NCBI RefSeq assembly: GCF_008042045.1
Contig: NZ_RDBP01000012.1
Coordinates: 2,141,076-2,182,345, forward strand
From: Streptomyces sp. T39
GTDB lineage: Bacteria; Actinomycetota; Actinomycetes; Streptomycetales; Streptomycetaceae
Length of the DNA stretch: 41,270 nt
Direction of reading: 5' to 3'
The translations under genes were made by a program, and so were the position numbers. The notes under the pieces were generated by a model. It saw nothing but the letters and a program-made list of their open reading frames with translations, was not told the DNA's origin and searched no databases. Positions 16,708-25,081 of the stretch are shown in pieces (within the stretch, counting starts at the first letter, position 1; every line of letters begins with the position of its first letter).

Positions 16708-18300
16708 ATGACCCGGCGCTCACGCAGGACGCACGCCACCGGCGCGATAGCCGCCGCCCTCGCCGTCTTCTCGGTCACCCTGGCCGGCTGCTCCGACGAC
16801 TCCCCGCAGGACCCGGGCAGCGCCGCGCCCGACCAGGCGGCCCCCACCACCCCCAGCCCGACGCGCAGCTACCCCCTCTCGCAGCCGCCCGCCACCGTCC
16901 CCGCCGTGCGCGAGCACGACGCCGCGCGCGGCCCCGGCTGGAAGGCCGCGGCGGGCGGCGCGGTCGTCGTCGCCAAGGGCAGCGAGGAGCTCGCCGACGA
17001 GGGCCGCCTGATCGCGCAGGAGCTGAAGCTCGACTACCGCGGCACGAACACCGCCCGGTCGGGTGACGTGGAACTCGCGCTCTCCTCCGGCGGCGGGGCG
17101 CCCGAGTCCTACACCGTGACCACCCGCGACGGCCGGGTCCGCATCACCGGCCCCGACGAGGCGGGCGTCTTCTACGGCACCCGCACCCTCAAGCAGTCCG
17201 TCGCCTCCTCCGGCGCCATGCCGGAGGGCGTCGTGCGCGACCGGCCGGCCCGCCCCCAGCGCGGCTTCAACCTGGACATCGCGCGCAAGCACTTCACCGC
17301 GGACTGGATCGAGGCCCGGATGCGGGAGATGGCCGACCTCAAGCTCAACCAGCTCGGGCTGCACTTCTCCGACGACCAGGCGTGGCGCATCGAATCCACC
17401 TCGCACCCCGAGATCGTCACCGATCCGCATCTGACGACGGCGGAGGTGAAGCGCATCCTGGCCCTCGGTGAACGCCTGCACATCGACGTCTTCGGCGAGA
17501 TCGACTCGCCCGGACACCTCGGCGCCGTGATGCGCGCCTACCCGCAGCTCCAGCTGCGCAACGTGCAGGGCGTGCCGCGGCAGGGCGCGATCGACATCTC
17601 GAAGCCGCAGTCGGCGGAGCTCGTCGACGACCTGCTGCGCGAGTACACGGGCCTCTTCGGCGGCCGGTGGTTCCACATCGGGGCCGACGAGTACCAGGCG
17701 CTGACCGTCAGCGACCCCGCGGCCTCCTACCCGCAACTCGCGAGCGCGGCCCGGGAGAAGTACGGCCCGGACGCCGGCGTCCAGGACCTGACCGAGGGCT
17801 GGATGAACGACCGCGCGGCCGTGGTGCGCGCAGCGAAGCAGACGCCGAAGGCGTGGAACGACGGCTTCTTCACCGGCGGCACCGTCACCGCCGCGAAGGA
17901 CATCGAGGTCGAGTACTGGACGGGCAAGGAGATCGGCGCCCGCCCGCCCGTGGAGTACCTCGCCGAGGGGCGCAAGCTGGTGAACCTCAACGACGAGTAC
18001 CTCTACTACGTGCTCGGCGAGCCCAACCAGTTCACGTACCCGACCGGCCGGCGCATCTACGAGGAGTGGACGCCGCTGGTGCTGCGCGGCACCACGCCCG
18101 TCGCGGCGAGGTACTCGGACCAGATCCTCGGCGGCCGGTTCGCCGTCTGGTGCGACCTCGCGAACTCCCAGACCCAGGCGCAGGTGGCCGAAGGCGTCCG
18201 CCGCCCCCTCCAGGCCGTCTCCCAGAAGCTCTGGGACGAGCGGGAGCCGGCGCTGTCCTGGGCGCAGTTCCAGGCGGTGGCGGACCGGGCGACCTCCTGA
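16708..18300 (+). CDS. Secreted beta-N-acetylhexosaminidase lipoprotein (GH20)
   Basis: A 530-residue family GH20 exo-enzyme releasing N-acetylglucosamine or N-acetylgalactosamine from chitooligosaccharide or glycan ends outside the cell. The signal ends in a lipobox (VTLAGC, Cys about 28), after an RR-containing n-region. An alpha/beta N-terminal GH20b domain (to about 175) is followed by the TIM barrel beginning RGFNLDIARKHF and LKLNQLGLHFSDDQAWRIES. The catalytic pair is D327-E328 in HIGADEYQ. Further substrate residues lie in PKAWNDG and VEYWTG. ATG 16708 is used; sequence further upstream is intergenic. A GH20 enzyme is expected to feed the chitobiose or GlcNAc uptake pathway. A 22-bp hairpin follows. 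Confidence 0.92.
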   Translation: MTRRSRRTHATGAIAAALAVFSVTLAGCSDDSPQDPGSAAPDQAAPTTPSPTRSYPLSQPPATVPAVREHDAARGPGWKAAAGGAVVVAKGSEELADEGRLIAQELKLDYRGTNTARSGDVELALSSGGGAPESYTVTTRDGRVRITGPDEAGVFYGTRTLKQSVASSGAMPEGVVRDRPARPQRGFNLDIARKHFTADWIEARMREMADLKLNQLGLHFSDDQAWRIESTSHPEIVTDPHLTTAEVKRILALGERLHIDVFGEIDSPGHLGAVMRAYPQLQLRNVQGVPRQGAIDISKPQSAELVDDLLREYTGLFGGRWFHIGADEYQALTVSDPAASYPQLASAAREKYGPDAGVQDLTEGWMNDRAAVVRAAKQTPKAWNDGFFTGGTVTAAKDIEVEYWTGKEIGARPPVEYLAEGRKLVNLNDEYLYYVLGEPNQFTYPTGRRIYEEWTPLVLRGTTPVAARYSDQILGGRFAVWCDLANSQTQAQVAEGVRRPLQAVSQKLWDEREPALSWAQFQAVADRATS

Positions 18301-18425
18301 GGCGGGCGGCCGGCGCCGGGGGAGCCGGGGCGCCGCGTGGTCGGCGGCGGTTCACGGGCGGCCCCGCCCCTCGGGACGTACCGGCCGCCGGACGGGTCAT
18401 CCCGTCCTGACCTGGCCTTTCCACT

Positions 18426-18474
18426 GGACGGCGGCGGTCGCGCGGACATAGGGTCCGCGCGACCGCCGCCGTCC
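18426..18474 (+). terminator. Perfect 22-bp hairpin after the GH20 gene
   Basis: Stem 18426-18447 with 18453-18474, both arms exactly complementary, 5-nt loop ATAGG. Located 126 nt past the GH20 stop and 82 nt before the next start. Strong intrinsic-type terminator. Confidence 0.75.
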
Positions 18475-18555
18475 GTGCGCGGCCGTGTACCCGTGTCGCA
18501 CCGCTGGGGGGCGGTCGCGACCCTCTGCATCCGTTCCCTGGGGGGTTCGTTCGTC

Positions 18556-19695
18556 ATGCCGTGTTCACGCTGCCAGGAGAGACCCGCGACCGAGGGCGGG
18601 CCCCTCTGCGCGGACTGCCGCGCCGCCGCTCCCGAGCCCGCGGCACAGCCGGAGACCGTTGCGCCGGATGCCGCGCCGGCTGCGGTGCCCGCCGCGCCCG
18701 AGAGGGCTGCTCACACTGCCGACGCCGCCGCGCCCGGGGCCGCGCCGCCGTCCCTCGCCAAGCCCGCCGCGCCCGCGGAGCCCGCCGTGCCTGCCAAGCC
18801 CGCCGTGCCTGCGGAGCCCGCCGTGCCTGCCAAGCCCGCCGTGCCTGCGGAGCCCGCCGTGCCTGCCAAGCCCGCCGTGCCCGCGGAGCCCGCAGCTCCC
18901 GCGGAGCCCGCCGTGCCGGTGACGCCGCCTCGTGCGGCGTCCGCCACGCCGAACCTCAGCCCCGTCGTCGTCCGGCCCGCCGCACCCGGGACCTACCGGA
19001 CGCTGCGCTCCCCGGTCGGACTCGGCCGCGCAGCGGTGATCCTGCTGATCGTCGTCGCCGTCACCGACCTCGCGGCCGCGCTCGCCGCGTTCAACCTCCG
19101 CCGCGTGGTGACCGCCATGTCCGACGGCGGCTTCCTCGCCGTGTCGCAGGAGGACGCCGACTTCGCCGACATGCTGATCACTGCCACCTCCGTGGCTCAG
19201 ATCCTGGCCCTGCCGGCGACGGTGACCGTCTTCATCATCTGGTTCCACCGCGTCCGCTCCAACGCGGGGCTCTTCGCCGGAGACCGCTTCACCCGCGGCA
19301 CCGGCTGGGCGATCGGCGGCTGGTTCGTCCCCTTCGCCGGCCTCTGGATCCCGCGCGGCATCGCCGCCGAGACCTGGCGCGCCAGCCGCACCGACCCCTA
19401 CGCGGCGGGCGATCACGAGCGCGGCACCCTGGTGAACGTCTGGTGGGGCCTGTTCGTCGCGTCCTGGCTCGTCACGCGGTACACGGACCGGCGCTACGAC
19501 CGGGCGGAGTCGCTCCACGAGATCGTGTCCGCCGCCGACGGCATCGTCGTCGCCTGCCTCCTGGACATCGTGGCGGCGGTCGTCGCGGCCCTCTTCGTCC
19601 ACCGCCTGACGCGCATGCAGCACACCAAGGCCATGAGCGCGGTCGCGTTCCCGGCCCCGGCCGGCGACGACGGCGTCAGGGGGCGCGCGCACTGA
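18556..19695 (+). CDS. Zinc-ribbon DUF4328 membrane protein
   Basis: A 379-residue protein. The N terminus is a short zinc ribbon (CSRC near residue 3 and CADC near residue 18), then an Ala/Pro/Lys/Glu-rich linker of about 120 residues with PAVPAKPAVPAEP repeats, then four to five transmembrane helices of a DUF4328 domain beginning LGRAAVILLIVVAVTDLAAAL and including IGGWFVPFAGLWIPRGIAAETWRAS, the family hallmark. The start ATG 18556 follows GGGGGG; the ORF opens upstream (18337) through the GH20 terminator. The repeat-encoding DNA is listed separately. Function unknown; DUF4328 proteins are frequent, often multi-copy, in Streptomyces. Confidence 0.8.
   Translation: MPCSRCQERPATEGGPLCADCRAAAPEPAAQPETVAPDAAPAAVPAAPERAAHTADAAAPGAAPPSLAKPAAPAEPAVPAKPAVPAEPAVPAKPAVPAEPAVPAKPAVPAEPAAPAEPAVPVTPPRAASATPNLSPVVVRPAAPGTYRTLRSPVGLGRAAVILLIVVAVTDLAAALAAFNLRRVVTAMSDGGFLAVSQEDADFADMLITATSVAQILALPATVTVFIIWFHRVRSNAGLFAGDRFTRGTGWAIGGWFVPFAGLWIPRGIAAETWRASRTDPYAAGDHERGTLVNVWWGLFVASWLVTRYTDRRYDRAESLHEIVSAADGIVVACLLDIVAAVVAALFVHRLTRMQHTKAMSAVAFPAPAGDDGVRGRAH
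18775..18918 (+). repeat. 36-bp tandem repeat array inside the DUF4328 gene
   Basis: Three consecutive 36-bp units (18775-18810, 18811-18846, 18847-18882; the third differs at its last base) plus a diverged partial unit. Each unit is itself two 18-bp halves (GCGGAG... and GCCAAG...) and encodes AEPAVPAKPAVP. The frame is kept because 36 is a multiple of 3. A site for strand slippage and length variation. Confidence 0.9.
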
Positions 19696-19861
19696 CGAGC
19701 GCCGGCGGGCGGACGACGAGCACCGTGCAGGCAGAGCCGACGAGACGGGCCTCCACTTGCGCCGACGGTAACGTTCCGGCCACGGAGTGACGCATTCGAG
19801 CCACCTGGCGCAGAACGAACAGGTACAAGGGTGTGATTCGTCCCGGACGGAAGGCGTGCGC

Positions 19862-20422
19862 ATGACCTCGAAGAGCCTGACGGAACTCCTCGCTGAGGCC
19901 GACGCGCGCGGGCTGGCCGCGAGCGGGCTCGGGTGCCTGGACCGGTGCCTGCCGCTGATCGCGCAGGACGACGACGCGCTGCGGCCGCTCTGGGCGGGAC
20001 TCGCCGGTGGCGAGGAGGGCTGGGCCGGCGAACTCACCGCAGCGCGGCAGGCGCTGGAGGACACGGCGCTCGCAGACGAGGACGCCGCCCTGGTGCGCGC
20101 GATGCTCGCCGCGGCACCCTCCGACTGGGCCCCCGACGCCCTGCGCGCCTGGGCCGACGGGTGTTCGGCGTCGGCACTGGAGGTGCACCGGCGCTTCGAC
20201 GTCGGCGACTGCGACCCCGGCCTCCTCGCGCGCTGCCGCGACAAGGGCCCGGAGGGCGTCGGACCGATGGTGGCCGGGGAACTGCGGCGCCAGACGCAGA
20301 TCCTGGAGGTCCTCGCCGAGCCGCCCGGCGGCAACGGCCTGCGCCACGCCCTGGAGATCACCACCGAGGGCCGCCGCGTCCTGCGCGCCGTCGTCTCCCG
20401 CCGGGCCCGCGTGACGGGCTGA
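19862..20422 (+). CDS. Conserved hypothetical protein
   Basis: A 186-residue, acidic, mostly alpha-helical soluble protein (rich in Ala, Leu, Glu, Asp). No catalytic motif, signal peptide or membrane segment is seen. Visible are several helical repeats with regularly spaced tryptophans (RPLWAGLAGG, GWAGEL, DWAPDALRAWADG), which suggests a helical-repeat (HEAT/ARM-like) scaffold. GGAAGG precedes ATG 19862 by 7 nt. The frame opens earlier at 19787 without a ribosome site. The next gene starts 268 bp later with its own candidate promoter, so it may be monocistronic. I do not recognise a named family. Confidence 0.65.
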   Translation: MTSKSLTELLAEADARGLAASGLGCLDRCLPLIAQDDDALRPLWAGLAGGEEGWAGELTAARQALEDTALADEDAALVRAMLAAAPSDWAPDALRAWADGCSASALEVHRRFDVGDCDPGLLARCRDKGPEGVGPMVAGELRRQTQILEVLAEPPGGNGLRHALEITTEGRRVLRAVVSRRARVTG

Positions 20423-20526
20423 CGCCCGCCCCGGGTCCACCGGACACCCGTGCCCGCCCCGTTCCGGGAGCGCCGTGCCGCGCGGAGCCCGCTCCGTGCA
20501 CGCGAAGGCCCTGTTTGTCCGCCAGG

Positions 20527-20557
20527 TTGACGTGGTCTCAGCTGACCGTCCGATAAT
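20527..20557 (+). promoter_or_regulatory. Candidate promoter of the signal peptidase-like/SMI1 gene pair
   Basis: TTGACG (20527-20532) and GATAAT (20552-20557), both close to consensus but spaced 19 nt, about 130 nt upstream of ATG 20690. Confidence 0.35.
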
Positions 20558-20689
20558 CCGCTGCCACCGGCGCGACCTGGCCTCCTGCCTGCTCGCGTGG
20601 TGTGGCACAGCCATGAACGGGCCGGCTGCGACAGGGCGTCCTCGACACCCGTCCCCCGGCTCCTCACCGAACGACGGAGCGGACACACC

Positions 20690-21295
20690 ATGAGAGCGGT
20701 CTTCCGGGTACTGGGGGCGATGGGGCTGGTCCTGGCGGTGGGGGCCCTCTGGTACGTCGTCTCCGGGCACACGACGGCCACCGTCGCGGGCGAGTCCATG
20801 CGACCGACGTACACGCCCGGTGAGCGCGTCCTCCTGGAGCGCGTCGAACCGGGCGAGGTCCGGCGGGGCGATGTGGTGCTGCACGCGTCGCCCGAGTGGT
20901 ACGGCGGACTGCCGGCGGTCCGGCGCGTCATCGGCGTCGGCGGCGACCGGATCGCGCAGCGGCCGGGGGAGCCGGTGACCCTGAACGGCAAGCCGCTGGC
21001 CGAGCCCTACGTCAAGGACGGCGACCCCTCGGGCACCGGGACCCCCGAGTACGACGTGACGGTTCCCGAGGGACGGCTGTTCCTGCTCGGCGACCACCGG
21101 GCCAACTCCAACGACTCCCGGTACTTCCTCACCGACCGGTCCGGCACCGTCCCCGAGGACGAGGTCCGGGCCCGCGCGCTCGACGACCGCTCCGGCCTCG
21201 TCGCGGCGGGGCTCACGGCCCTGCTCGGACTCGTCCTCGTCGGCGGCGCGCTCGCGACGGAGATCGCCGGGCGGCGCCGCCTGCCCGTCGGATGA
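20690..21295 (+). CDS. Signal peptidase I family protein with Arg replacing catalytic Lys
   Basis: A 201-residue S26-type protein. An N-terminal helix (VLGAMGLVLAVGALWYVVSG), the nucleophile box GESMRPTY with Ser36, then RRGDVVLHA, LPAVRRVIGVGGDRI and the late FLLGDHRANSNDSR box are all present, followed by a second, C-terminal helix (GLVAAGLTALLGLVLVGGALA). In ordinary bacterial enzymes the general base is the Lys in (V)KRVIGLPGD; here the aligned residue is Arg78 (codon CGG). It could be a peptidase of an ER-like or altered mechanism, or a degenerate or regulatory homologue. ATG 20690 is 31 codons inside a longer frame and follows ACGGAGCGG. Its stop overlaps the next start (ATGA), so the SMI1 gene is co-translated. 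Confidence 0.82.
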   Translation: MRAVFRVLGAMGLVLAVGALWYVVSGHTTATVAGESMRPTYTPGERVLLERVEPGEVRRGDVVLHASPEWYGGLPAVRRVIGVGGDRIAQRPGEPVTLNGKPLAEPYVKDGDPSGTGTPEYDVTVPEGRLFLLGDHRANSNDSRYFLTDRSGTVPEDEVRARALDDRSGLVAAGLTALLGLVLVGGALATEIAGRRRLPVG

Positions 21296-22716
21296 CGACC
21301 AGGTCTCTGCCGGACACCGCACACGACATCACGGAGGAAGAGTTGTCCTCGGTCCACGACCTCACCACCTGGGAGCCGTTGCTGCGGCTCATGCTCCGGG
21401 ACAACGCCGGACGGCTCGCCACGCCCGGCGGATACGTGGCGGGGAAGGTCGGCCGCGGTTCCTGGAGCGTGCCGGTGGCCCGTCCGGCATTCCAGCTCGG
21501 GCGGGCGGCGCTGGTGAGCGACATGCAGGACGAATGGGACGCGGTCGCAGCGGTGCGAGACGTCCTGGAGGAGGAGGGGGTCGACGAGGTCTCCTTCGTC
21601 ATGGAGTCGCCCGCCCCCGGTGCGGTCCGCGTCCACTTCATCGACCTCGGCCCCGCCGTCGAGTCCGGTGTCGCCCAGCACATCGGAGCGCTCCTCCTGG
21701 TCGAGGGTGCCGTCCCCGAGCCCTGGCGCCGGCTGCCGGACCCGTCACCGGACGCGGTGCCCGCGCCGACCGCCGACCCCGCACTGCTGGGGCGCACGCT
21801 CCGCGAGCGGCTGCCGGACGCGATCGGCGCCACCGGCGACGAGATCGCGGCGACGGAATCCCGGCTGGGGATCACGCTGCCCGAGGAGCTGAAGGCGCTC
21901 TACCGGGTCGTCCGGGCCCGCTGGGAGGACCTCGGCGAGGACTACGGCGCGGCGACGCGCATGACGAAGGCGGTCGGCTGCGAACTCCTCGCACTGGACG
22001 AGGTGTACGTCGCGGACAACGCCTCCCGCCCGGCCCCGTGGAAGTACGGGTCGATGGACGCCGTCGAGACCCGGTCCGGCGCGGCCGTACAGGGACTCGT
22101 CGGCTCGCCCGGCTGGATCGTCTTCGGGGACACCGGCGGCGGCGACCGGATCGCCGTCGACCTGACCCCCGGGCCGGGCGGACACCTCGGGCAGGTCATC
22201 GTGATGAGCCACGAGGAGAACATCGGCGCGGGCCTCGTCGCCGACTCCCTCACCGACCTGGTGCTCGACCGGCGCGCCGAGGACGGCCGCGGCGCGGGGA
22301 CCCGCCCCGGGAAGCCGGCCGTGGCCTGGGTGAACCGCAGCTCCATCCCCAGCGTGGAGGCAGCCGCCCACCCCGGGCTGGAGGCCCTGAGCATCGGTGT
22401 GTGGGAGGACGATCCGGTCAGCCTCGAACCGCTCTTCGGCCTTCCGCGCCTGCGCACCCTGACCGCCTACCCGGGCGTCCTCGCCGACCCGCTGGAGATC
22501 GCCCGCCTCGGCGGGCTGGAGTTCCTGGACCTGACTCCGGAGGACTGGCGCGTCCTGCTCGACGCGGACGCCGTGCCGCGCGGGCTCCTGGCCGCCGCCA
22601 TCGAGGTCCACGGCGAGCGGAACCCCCTGGAGATCGCGGAACTCGCCGACGAGATCCTCGCGTTGTGGGACCGGCCGCCGATCACCCGCACGGTGATCGA
22701 GGCCGACCTCGGGTAG
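21292..22716 (+). CDS. SMI1/KNR4 family protein with LRR-like C-terminus
   Basis: A 474-residue protein. The central part (about residues 180-320) is an SMI1/KNR4-type domain: AATESRLGITLPEELKALYRVVRARWEDL and later GWIVFGDTGGGDRIAVDLTPGPGG are the diagnostic ends of this fold. Proteins of this group often act as immunity proteins against polymorphic toxins, but many solitary copies have unknown roles. Residues 1-170 do not match a family I know; the C-terminal 100 residues show leucine-rich-repeat-like spacing (LEPLFGLPRLRTLTAYPG, DPLEIARLGGLEFLDL). The start overlaps the signal peptidase-like gene by 4 bp (ATGA). No toxin gene is adjacent. Confidence 0.75.
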   Translation: MTTRSLPDTAHDITEEELSSVHDLTTWEPLLRLMLRDNAGRLATPGGYVAGKVGRGSWSVPVARPAFQLGRAALVSDMQDEWDAVAAVRDVLEEEGVDEVSFVMESPAPGAVRVHFIDLGPAVESGVAQHIGALLLVEGAVPEPWRRLPDPSPDAVPAPTADPALLGRTLRERLPDAIGATGDEIAATESRLGITLPEELKALYRVVRARWEDLGEDYGAATRMTKAVGCELLALDEVYVADNASRPAPWKYGSMDAVETRSGAAVQGLVGSPGWIVFGDTGGGDRIAVDLTPGPGGHLGQVIVMSHEENIGAGLVADSLTDLVLDRRAEDGRGAGTRPGKPAVAWVNRSSIPSVEAAAHPGLEALSIGVWEDDPVSLEPLFGLPRLRTLTAYPGVLADPLEIARLGGLEFLDLTPEDWRVLLDADAVPRGLLAAAIEVHGERNPLEIAELADEILALWDRPPITRTVIEADLG

Positions 22717-22812
22717 CCGCCGCTAGACGAAGGACGTCCAGGCGGGAGCCGAGACCGTGACGACCGGGCCGTCGGGCGAGCTGCCCGCATCGGCCGGAGC
22801 CCGGCACGAGGC

Positions 22813-23091
22813 TCAGGGCGCCGACGTACCCGGCGACGCCGCCGGATCACCGGGCGCGTCCATGTCCGGCAGGTAGGCGTCCGGTACGTGGACGGACGGG
22901 GCGGGCCGGTCCGGGGCAGGGCGTTCCTCCACGGCGAAGGGGCCCGAGCGGGTCTGCAGCATCACCAGCACGATCACGGTGACGACGACGCTCAGGACGA
23001 TCAGCACCATCCCCAGCGGGTTGTCCGCGTTGTAGACGTAGCGGTTCGTGCCCCACCTGCTGCGCTTGAGCACGGGCTCGTTCCAGTCCAT
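22813..23091 (-). CDS. Small single-span membrane protein
   Basis: A 92-residue protein with a conserved N-terminus (MDWNEPVLKRSRWGTNRYVYNADNPLG), one transmembrane helix (MVLIVLSVVVTVIVLVML) and a proline-rich C-terminal tail on the outer side. GGGGGCGGAG precedes ATG 23091. I recognise no function. Convergent with the SMI1 gene; 96 bp lie between the stops with no strong terminator. Confidence 0.65.
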   Translation of the reverse strand: MDWNEPVLKRSRWGTNRYVYNADNPLGMVLIVLSVVVTVIVLVMLQTRSGPFAVEERPAPDRPAPSVHVPDAYLPDMDAPGDPAASPGTSAP

Positions 23092-23227
23092 CGTCTCCGC
23101 CCCCTTCGTTCCTCGTCCACCCGACGCTATGCGCCCCGCCGGGTGCTCCGCAGGGTCCCGGCCGGGCAGTCGGCGGCGGTGCGCGGCTGCCGGTGCCGGG
23201 CAGTGAACCGGACGGTCACGTCACGCC

Positions 23228-23722
23228 CTAGTACCGGAACGCCTTGACCACGGCGTGCCGCCGGTCCGCCGCGCCGCGGTAGAAGGCGCGCAGGTCCCTG
23301 TGGTGCAGTTCGAAGATCTTCTTGACGTCGGCCTCCTCCCACCTCGCGAACGGCGCGCGGAATGTCGTGCCGGCGCCGTCCCAGAAGGCGTCGAAGGCGA
23401 TGCCGTCCAGGAAGGCCGCCGCATCCGTCGTTCCCTCGGGGGAGAGGACGGCGAACGGCGGCCGCTCCTCCTCCGGGTGCCTCACCACCTCGCCGCCGAA
23501 GACGATCAGTCCGTACGCACCGCCGGCGGTGTCCGGGCCTCCTGCGGCGGTCGCGTAGAAGTCGTCGATCAGCCCGAAGTCCTTCTCGACCGCCGTGGCG
23601 ATCCCCGCGGCGCGCTCCTCGGCCAGCGCGTCCCAGGCCGTCCCCATGAACGTCGTCAGCCCCTCGAAATCCTGCGGAACCTCCTCGGCCGGCACGGCGC
23701 GCAGATGCATGTGGTACGACAC
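23228..23722 (-). CDS. DUF1877 (YfbM-type) protein
   Basis: A 164-residue protein beginning MSYHMHLRAVP, typical of DUF1877/YfbM-like proteins, with the family's FLDGIAFDAFWDG and a final LRAFYRGAADRRHAVVKAFRY. Biochemical function of the family is not established. The GTG start at 23722 has GGGGGG upstream; an ATG 12 nt inside is an alternative. The ORF frame continues far upstream antisense to the next gene, without support. Divergent from the lipoprotein gene at 23942. Confidence 0.78.
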   Translation of the reverse strand: MSYHMHLRAVPAEEVPQDFEGLTTFMGTAWDALAEERAAGIATAVEKDFGLIDDFYATAAGGPDTAGGAYGLIVFGGEVVRHPEEERPPFAVLSPEGTTDAAAFLDGIAFDAFWDGAGTTFRAPFARWEEADVKKIFELHHRDLRAFYRGAADRRHAVVKAFRY

Positions 23723-23941
23723 GTTCCCCCCGGGCTCCGGGCGGCGGGCCGTCGTCCGGCCACCGCTCGGCGGGAACCTACCGTCCGCCACCGACAGGAC
23801 CTGTCCTGAGGCCGCGGACCGCGGGAACGGCGCCCGCCCGAGCCCCACGTGTGCCGATTCGTGGAGATTGTCCGCCGGGGCGAGCGGCGGACCCTGGCTG
23901 TTGTACAGTCCGGCCCCCGTCACGACGTAAGGAACCACTCC

Positions 23942-24832
23942 ATGCGCACTCGCCCCGGGGGCATCGCCGCGTTCGCCGTCCTCCTGTCCCTCGCTCTCCC
24001 CGGCTGCGGCGCACCGGCGGAGGAACCGGCGGGGGCGGGAGGCGCGGCCGCGACCCCCGTGCCGGCGGAGGTGTCCCGGACGAACGAGCCGGCCCCCGAA
24101 CCGGAGTCGGCGGAGGACTTCCTCGACCTCGCCGAGAAGGCGATGGACGGGGAGTCCGGCTGGAGCTTCTCCGTGCGGGGCGAGGAAGGGCTGACGCTCC
24201 AGGGGCGGAAGAGCGCGGCGACCTACCGGGGCGCGGTCGAACGTGCCGTCGGCCGGGCGGCACTGCACACCCAGGGCGTCAGCACCGGCAGCAAGGGCCG
24301 GAAGAGGACCGAGGAACTCTATGTCGTCGGCGAGACCGGCTGTCTGAAGGAGGGCGCGGCGGACTGGAAGCCCGTGTCGCCCGCCGACCCCGAGACGCGG
24401 AACAAGGCCGACGACCCGCTCGCGGTCCTCGCGGAGTTCCGGTCCTACGCGCAGGCCGCCGGCGGCGACGTCGAGGTGACGACCGGCGCCGGCGGCGCAG
24501 ACGCGGTCGAACTCCGGGTCGCCAGCGGCGAGCGGAAGCTGAGCGAGGTCCGGGGGAGGGCCTGGGCTCAGAAGGCCCGGCGCGAACTCGCCCCGACGGC
24601 CGGGCAACTCCGCGAGGCCGGCATCCCGGTCGAGGAGCGGCAGTTGACGCTCTCCGGCCTGGAGGAGGTCCTGGTCCTGGACGCCGCGACGTACCGGATC
24701 AGGAGCCACCGCCTCGACTTCGGTTTCCTGATTCCGCACAGCGGCGGGTCCATCGCCTTCGAACAGCAGGTGACGCACGAGAACCAGGGCCCGTACGAGG
24801 GCGCGATCGAACTCCCCGCGGGTGCGTGCTGA
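23942..24832 (+). CDS. Putative secreted lipoprotein
   Basis: A 296-residue protein with a signal peptide and lipobox (LALPGC, Cys near 22), then an Ala/Pro/Glu spacer to about 55 and a beta-rich domain resembling LppX/LprAFG-like or DUF6612-like lipoproteins in its pattern (YRGAVERAVGRAALHTQGV, LYVVGETGCLKEG, LEEVLVLDAATYRIRSHRLDFGF, HENQGPYEGAIELPAGAC). Cysteines near 115 and at the C terminus could form a disulfide. Whether it binds a lipid or another ligand is inference. AAGGAA precedes ATG 23942. A hairpin follows at 24879. Confidence 0.78.
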   Translation: MRTRPGGIAAFAVLLSLALPGCGAPAEEPAGAGGAAATPVPAEVSRTNEPAPEPESAEDFLDLAEKAMDGESGWSFSVRGEEGLTLQGRKSAATYRGAVERAVGRAALHTQGVSTGSKGRKRTEELYVVGETGCLKEGAADWKPVSPADPETRNKADDPLAVLAEFRSYAQAAGGDVEVTTGAGGADAVELRVASGERKLSEVRGRAWAQKARRELAPTAGQLREAGIPVEERQLTLSGLEEVLVLDAATYRIRSHRLDFGFLIPHSGGSIAFEQQVTHENQGPYEGAIELPAGAC

Positions 24833-24878
24833 CGCGTCGGGCCGGCTGTCCGTCAGAGCGCCGACGCCCCCAGCCCAT

Positions 24879-24905
24879 GCCCGTACGGAAGCCCTCCGTA
24901 CGGGC
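24879..24905 (+). terminator. Hairpin terminator after the lipoprotein gene
   Basis: Perfect 11-bp stem GCCCGTACGGA/TCCGTACGGGC (24879-24889, 24895-24905) with a 5-nt loop, 46 nt after the lipoprotein stop. Confidence 0.65.
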
Positions 24906-24990
24906 GGGACGGCTCCCCACGCAACGGAGTTGACGCCTCCAGTCATCCGATGAGTGGCGCACGGCTCTTCTCCCTCACCCGCCGCGCCGC

Positions 24991-25023
24991 TACCATCGAC
25001 CACGCCACATGGGAGCGCTCCCA
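24991..25023 (+). promoter_or_regulatory. GH74 promoter with perfect CebR operator
   Basis: TGGGAGCGCTCCCA at 25010-25023 is the exact consensus palindrome of CebR, the LacI-family repressor of cellulose and cello-oligosaccharide use in Streptomyces, released by cellobiose. A -10-like TACCAT (24991-24996) puts transcription start near 25003, so the operator covers about +8 to +21 and would block transcription. It lies 59 bp before the GH74 start codon. Confidence 0.88.
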
Positions 25024-25081
25024 TCTCCAAGTCACCCGCACACCGCCTCCGTTGGCGGTCCCGCTCGGAGAGGACTCTTCC

